Shown here: in pieces, positions 16,901 to 20,352 of the stretch
How positions within the stretch are numbered: position 1 is the first letter of the stretch
Layout of the letters: each line of letters begins with the position of its first letter
From: Beroe ovata
Lineage: Eukaryota; Ctenophora; Nuda; Beroida; Beroidae
Assembly: GCA_946803715.1 (NCBI GenBank)
Contig: CAMPET010000371.1
Coordinates: 16,267-36,618 of the forward strand
DNA length: 20,352 nucleotides
Direction of reading: 5' to 3'
Translations under genes and position numbers: made by a program
Notes under the pieces: model-generated
What the model was told of the DNA's origin: nothing
The model's database searches: none
Seen by the model: the letters and a program-made list of their open reading frames with translations, nothing else

Positions 16901-19510
16901 TTCCTTCGTTCAGCATTACAATTTTGGTGAGCCGCACCCATGTATTTGCCGCTGAATGAATCAATTCACTATTGATAATTAATGATATGGTGATCATTAT
17001 CAATCATAACAGTTAGAAGGTGAAGTTTATCTTACGTGTAATGACAGTGATCATGACACTTGGTTTTCTTCTCATCACCAACAGCAAAGGGTTCGAGACA
17101 CAACCAACAAACCAAAGCAGCAGTGTGTGTTTTTTCCTGTTCTGGAGTTAGTTTTCTCATCGACACATCCGACTTAAGAATGGGAGCTAAACGTTCAGCC
17201 TCCTCATATAGTGACATTATGAACGATTCTGACACTCGCCCATGACCATCATCACGATACACCACCAGATCAGAATTGTAACTTCCTATAAAATCTTCAC
17301 TTAACACCACCTTGTATGCATAACCACAGGGTTCATGTTGTTTAAGCTTCTGAGTGGTCTGAAAAACAGATTCGTATGTCAAGTAATTTAATCATAGACG
17401 GGATAAGGTTTGATCATTAATTCAAATTAGATCATTAGATGAATAGATGAAGTAAGATCGTGTTGCACACCTTGAATTCAGTACTCGTTGTCTGTGAAAG
17501 ATCTTTAACATAACACTCAAAATCTGCAGAAAAACATCTCAATTCATTCACAGTTGTGTGAACATAATTAAAACCTATAATTATGGCCGATTATATTATC
17601 TTACAAACGATTAATGAATGCTTCAATCACAACTATGATTATGTACCAGCAACAATGTATACTGGACACTGCACCATCTTCCGATAGTTATTGAAAAAGA
17701 GGTAGTTCTCCTCTGGAAATGTAATTGCTTGTGGTTTGAAGCGCAAACAGCTTTCTCTGTGCTTCTTCAAATTCTCATCCTTGTCGAAACCATGAAAGCA
17801 TCTGAAATCATGCAGATGTGAGGTGTCTATTTGTTAGTTACATTACTCATCGTCATATTTTACTAACCTCTCACAAAAGTACTTTGTGTTCCTAGTGTTG
17901 GCTTTACGGAGGAGTGCATTCAGAGACTTTATGAGAACGAAGTGAGTGGTGTTGTTGTTTTCGATAAGAAGCACATTAACCAACAGGTGGTTGCTATTGA
18001 CAGACTTCGAGATTGTAAGTGGGTAGAATGGATCGAGTTTAGCTTCATCATCATATCCAATCACATTGATTCGAACGCTGTAATGAATATCCAATCAAAT
18101 TCCCAAAAAAATGTATGCTGATTGATCACACGTGTAATAAATTTAGTAGATTCTTAATAAAAATAGAGTGTACCGGTTTTGTCTCTCGAACTTAGGTATC
18201 TGGGAAATGGTGATTGGCCAGGTGATCCCAGAGTCATCTATCTCATCCACATACTGCTTGTAGGATGAAGTGTGGTTAGCATTTGGACTATCTGAGGGAT
18301 GTCTTGCCGCCAACACAGCCCACATCAGACACCTACAATGATTGAAAAAATAGATGACGTAATAAGAACCCTTTATTGAATAACACCTAAGTTTACTATT
18401 TTAAAAATTCAGTTCGTACATTGAATAACGCACTTGTTGTCTGTGTTCTTAATGTTCAACAGGGTCCTTTTCTTCTTTATCAGCTTTGGAAGGGGGATGT
18501 AACTACCCACTCTCATTGGATTGTACTTGGTGATGTATATGTGAACACATTTGAGACCATTAACCACCCAACCTGAACCTAAGATAAACAGATTATAAGC
18601 AATTCTTTTATTCTGAATCAAAACAAGAAATATCTTGCGATTATTACTATAGGTTATGTTTATTATTATTATTATTATTATTATCATTAATTATAAGATA
18701 TGATTTACCGTTTCGAATGAATTTATCAATGTCTATTGTGAGGAGATCAATATGTCGGGATATCTCCTCTTCGATGGGAGTTGAGGAAAGAAGGACAGTT
18801 GCACAAGTACGGAAGGAAGCTTCTGTTTCTTCCTCTATCTGTATGGCCTTTTGGAATTTCACTTGCAAGCTGATATAGAACCTCACTGCACGGTAGAATT
18901 CCACCTGAATCCTGCAAGATTGAAAAAATATAAAATGTTATCGCATTATTTGATACTTGTGTGATGAAATGAAATATGGAAAAAACCGTACGATTATATA
19001 GTTTACCTTAAGATATCAACTAGACGCTCCATTTCATCTTGTAACTCCTCTGCAACAGATGGAGTGGTACTTGTAATGGGAATTTCAATGATTTTGAAAA
19101 GCCCATTTACAGCTGTAGTTTCCTGTGTCTCACTTGGAGCACATGTCCTGCTTCGTTTACGTGGATGTTGCACCTGTTCACATTGATGGAGACTTCTAGC
19201 CCTTCCAGTTGTAAAACGAGCATTACAGTCATTACAAGAGAACCTGAATAGTTGAGAATGAGAGCAACGTTTTAATATTGAGTTGATTGGATAGCTTTCA
19301 TGAAGCAGTAAGTCACTATAGTCAGTGAAAAATTACTTACCATTTTCGTTGACAATTGAGCAGATGATCAGTTAACAACTGACCTTCAAGGTTAATATGT
19401 TCTTGACAAATGGGACAGAAGCGACCATTACCTATGCATGTTTGCAAATGTCTTTTGTAGTTTGTTTTTTTCTTAACTTGCACGTTATTAAAAAGTAGAA
19501 TTTGTACTTC
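10914..19510 (-). CDS. POLB: Protein-primed family B DNA polymerase, 17 exons
   Basis: Exons, reading 5' to 3': about 19510-19341, 19243-19017, 18911-18709, 18578-18434, 18332-18174, 18077-17868, 17801-17647, 17523-17471, 17358-17036, 16951-16864, 16749-16631, 16548-16346, 16228-16102, 15999-15797, 15668-15562, 12427-12180, 12006-10914. All joins use GT-AG and keep frame, giving about 1,221 residues plus exon 1. Exonuclease motifs: ADFECY, FHNFKGYDAH and LYVGSD. Polymerase motifs: A in LECDLEIPQDIHNATSDYPL, B in KLLNNAFFGKTMENV, C in FTDTDSF. Cys/His fingers lie at the N terminus (exons 1-2) and in exons 6-7; an HNH/endonuclease VII-like Cys/His block spans exons 9-10. The first exon's start is not found: its frame is open from 19510 without ATG. 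Intron 15 holds a ~3-kb insertion but both splice sites remain, so the gene may still be functional. Confidence 0.93.
12577..12593. repeat. 17-bp direct repeat flanking the insertion, copy 1
   Basis: CTACGTTTGTACTTACG, identical to 15546-15562. In the sense of the polymerase gene this carries a second, inactive-position copy of the GTAAGT splice donor. It fits a target-site duplication. Confidence 0.85.
12623..13027. repeat. Left inverted arm of ~175-bp units
   Basis: Two full units and the start of a third, beginning near 12641, 12818 and 12990. Each contains a GCTNAAAAGNAGCGCAATGG-like block, ATGTTTATAT and CTAAGCTCCAAACC or a variant. The whole arm is inverted at 14650-15056. Confidence 0.8.
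13028..13499. other. Insertion interior with no recognised gene
   Basis: Less AT-rich than the arms. It holds several short open frames but none with a convincing family match. A plus-strand FIYTDG string (about 13240) recalls the start of an RNase H domain but has no supporting context. Confidence 0.4.
13500..14370 (-). pseudogene. Decayed non-LTR retrotransposon RT C-terminus plus RNase H
   Basis: Reading on the minus strand, 14370-14100 gives the C-terminal reverse transcriptase pattern (LLEGVQRLVNVL followed by remnants of the usual small-residue repeat), and 14087-13800 gives the linker and the first RNase H strand (DIVFYMMGPDR, where a TDGS-type motif is expected and damaged). 13727-13527 keeps the RNase H core: EIIAMAKAAEMLI, INCDSLSAIKAI and the start of the final motif (LSWIQ). 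Stops and frame changes break it several times, so it is dead. Order and pattern fit I/R1/Jockey-type elements with an RNase H domain. It is unrelated to the gypsy element at 118-2559. Confidence 0.75.
14419..14462. repeat. 15-bp tandem repeat, about three copies
   Basis: The unit CTTTAGCTTCTTAAG is repeated at a 15-bp period (TTAGCTTCTT at 14421, 14436, 14451). Confidence 0.9.
14482..14545 (+). repeat. Extra partial arm unit in direct orientation
   Basis: AACTATAAGCTTCAAA and GATCAAAAAACC here match the left arm near 12866-12925 in the same orientation, unlike the neighbouring right arm. Confidence 0.65.
14650..15056. repeat. Right inverted arm of ~175-bp units
   Basis: The reverse complement of 12623-13027 with scattered differences. 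The outer end CCTGTGACCTT at 15046-15056 matches AAGGTCACAGG next to the N at 12622. Confidence 0.8.
15057..15545. other. Right flank of the insertion, no gene seen
   Basis: Unique-looking sequence without arm repeats. A 62-codon open frame at 15277-15465 is not recognised. An N is present at 15515. Nothing else can be supported. Confidence 0.4.
15546..15562. repeat. 17-bp direct repeat flanking the insertion, copy 2 (contains the used splice donor)
   Basis: CTACGTTTGTACTTACG. Its last base is the final base of polymerase exon 15, and the next six on the minus strand are the GTAAGT donor. Confidence 0.88.
18657..18687. repeat. ATT/TAA microsatellite
   Basis: About nine ATT units with one interruption, inside polymerase intron 3. 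Confidence 0.9.
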
Positions 19511-19686
19511 TTATCACGAAAAAGCACTTATATTTCATGCGTTTTTCTATCCGTTGCTCAATATCTGTGACAATACAATAACACAATTATTACTTTCATA
19601 GAACTCGTGCAATCATTTACAAGTTTTTTTCCCTGAAATTTTTATACGTCAATGTAACGAATTTTACAAGTAATATATACAGTAGG
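19511..19686. promoter_or_regulatory. Probable promoter/5' region of the polymerase gene
   Basis: Lies between the first recognised polymerase exon and the right TIR. On the minus strand an ATG at 19539 opens MKYKCFF but meets a stop after 17 codons and does not join the exon-1 frame by a clean splice. It may be the true N terminus broken by an indel, or irrelevant. No strong TATA box was picked out. Confidence 0.4.
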
Positions 19687-20351
19687 TAACCCAATATGTC
19701 ACTCCACTTCAGTCACGTGACTGTTCAAAAAAATGCAGCCCAATTGGTGGGTCCTGCATCACGTGTCTTTGGGTTAAAATGGGTTACACATTCGGTCATC
19801 ATTATATGGGGTGGCCGGTGGTGGGACCATAGTGGGACTATAGTAGCACCATGGTGGTACTATAGATTCACTGTTTGTATGCTCCACGCAATACGCATAA
19901 TTATTGGGGGAGGGGGATGGGGGAGGGTGGGGATGGTTTTGTAGATTGCATGGTTTGAACACCCATCACATATGGCTTTGAATTATCACAGTGAATTTTA
20001 ATGTAATTTGAATACCGAGAATGAATTGTGCCAGTAACGTGATTGAAATTCATATAATTTGGGTAGCTCGAATGGGTTATGATAGTGACGTGCTAAGTCA
20101 TGTGATAAGACACATGAATGATTACGTAGATTGCATGACCTTATATGGAGTGAGACACGTGTCAAATCACGTGAAGAGCAATTCCATCACATGATTTTGG
20201 ATAATCACTTTGAAATTCATGTAATTTGAGTACCGAGAATGGATTATAGTCACGTGGTAAGTCACGTGATAAGTCACGTGAATGATGACGTATATTGCCC
20301 AAATATGGTGTGAGCCGTTTTGATATGTATATTCACAAGTTTTACACTACT
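19687..20351. repeat. Polinton right terminal inverted repeat
   Basis: The inner part (19687-20045) is the inverse of 2561-3231 without the left-specific segment. The outer part (20046-20351) has no left partner in this window. It ends ...GTTTTACACTACT, so the element reads inward as AGTAGTGTAAAAC, the expected Polinton terminus. Seven CACGTG hexamers occur (19714, 19760, 20156, 20168, 20251, 20263, 20275). Confidence 0.88.
20045..20314. repeat. Subterminal direct repeats in the right TIR
   Basis: Two imperfect copies of about 105-110 bp (20045-20154 and 20211-20314) run from GAAATTCAT(A/G)TAATTTG through AAGTCA(T/C)GTGATAAG and ATGAATGAT(T/G)ACGTA to TGGAGTGAG/TGGTGTGAG. A weaker third start is at 19993. 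The outer copy has three CACGTG sites about 12 bp apart. Confidence 0.8.
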
Positions 20352-20352
20352 G

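Larger units (their letters stand above)
2561..20351. mobile_element. Polinton/Maverick DNA transposon (virus-like)
   Basis: The diagnostic gene set is all present: protein-primed family B DNA polymerase, retroviral-type integrase, A32-like packaging ATPase, adenain-like protease, double jelly-roll major capsid protein and penton-like minor capsid protein. Long inverted repeats flank them (2561-3231 against 19687-20045 as far as both are present). The right end, read inward, starts AGTAGTGTAAAAC, matching the known 5'-AG start with short tandem triplets typical of Polintons. Total length is about 17.8 kb, of which about 3 kb is a later insertion (12577-15545); without it the size is usual for the family. 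The outer ~306 bp of the left TIR are absent, so the target-site duplication cannot be tested here. Confidence 0.95.

Noticed and set aside
19696-19962. Open frames on both strands of the right TIR
   Set aside because: They overlap each other in C/G-rich TIR sequence and do not match the left TIR frames after indels.

Overview
The window is animal genomic DNA made almost entirely of mobile elements. Small GT-AG introns (66-173 bp), retroelement debris and the AT-rich composition point to a metazoan, probably an invertebrate; the sequence alone does not give the species. The main content is one Polinton/Maverick element (a virus-like, self-synthesising DNA transposon related to adintoviruses), from about 2561 to 20351.

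Layout. (1) 1-2559: 3' part of a Ty3/gypsy LTR retrotransposon pol gene on the minus strand, cut off in the middle of reverse transcriptase exactly at a single N (2560). (2) 2561-3231: left terminal inverted repeat (TIR) of the Polinton. It lacks its outer ~306 bp and carries a ~336-bp extra segment. That segment holds a tRNA-like, Pol III-style small RNA candidate and ends in a 44-bp palindrome. (3) 3572-10763: plus-strand genes in close order. They are two uncharacterised Polinton ORFs, a degenerate exonuclease-like protein (frameshifted), a short penton-like paralogue, a retroviral-type integrase (two frameshifts, one 87-bp intron), the A32/FtsK-HerA packaging ATPase, a basic core-like protein, the penton/minor capsid protein, two small virion-type proteins, the double jelly-roll major capsid protein, and an adenain-type cysteine protease. 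Several junctions are ATGA overlaps, and several genes have their own TATA box. (4) 10914 to about 19510: protein-primed family B DNA polymerase on the minus strand, convergent with the capsid block, reconstructed here as 17 exons that stay in frame and keep all exonuclease and polymerase motifs. (5) 12594-15545: an insertion inside intron 15 of the polymerase gene. It has ~400-bp inverted arms made of ~175-bp units, contains a decayed non-LTR reverse transcriptase/RNase H piece, and is flanked by a 17-bp direct duplication that copies the 5' splice site. (6) 19687-20351: right TIR with CACGTG-rich subterminal direct repeats. It ends in an AGTAGT-type Polinton terminus (read inward) one base before the window ends.

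Together these genes form a virion-like module (capsid, penton, protease, packaging ATPase, core proteins), a replication module (polymerase) and an integration module (integrase). Replication, capsid and maturation genes look intact. Integrase and the exonuclease-like gene are frameshifted, by real mutation or by sequencing error. Three single Ns (2560, 12622, 15515) sit at repeat boundaries and suggest that some joins are assembly products.
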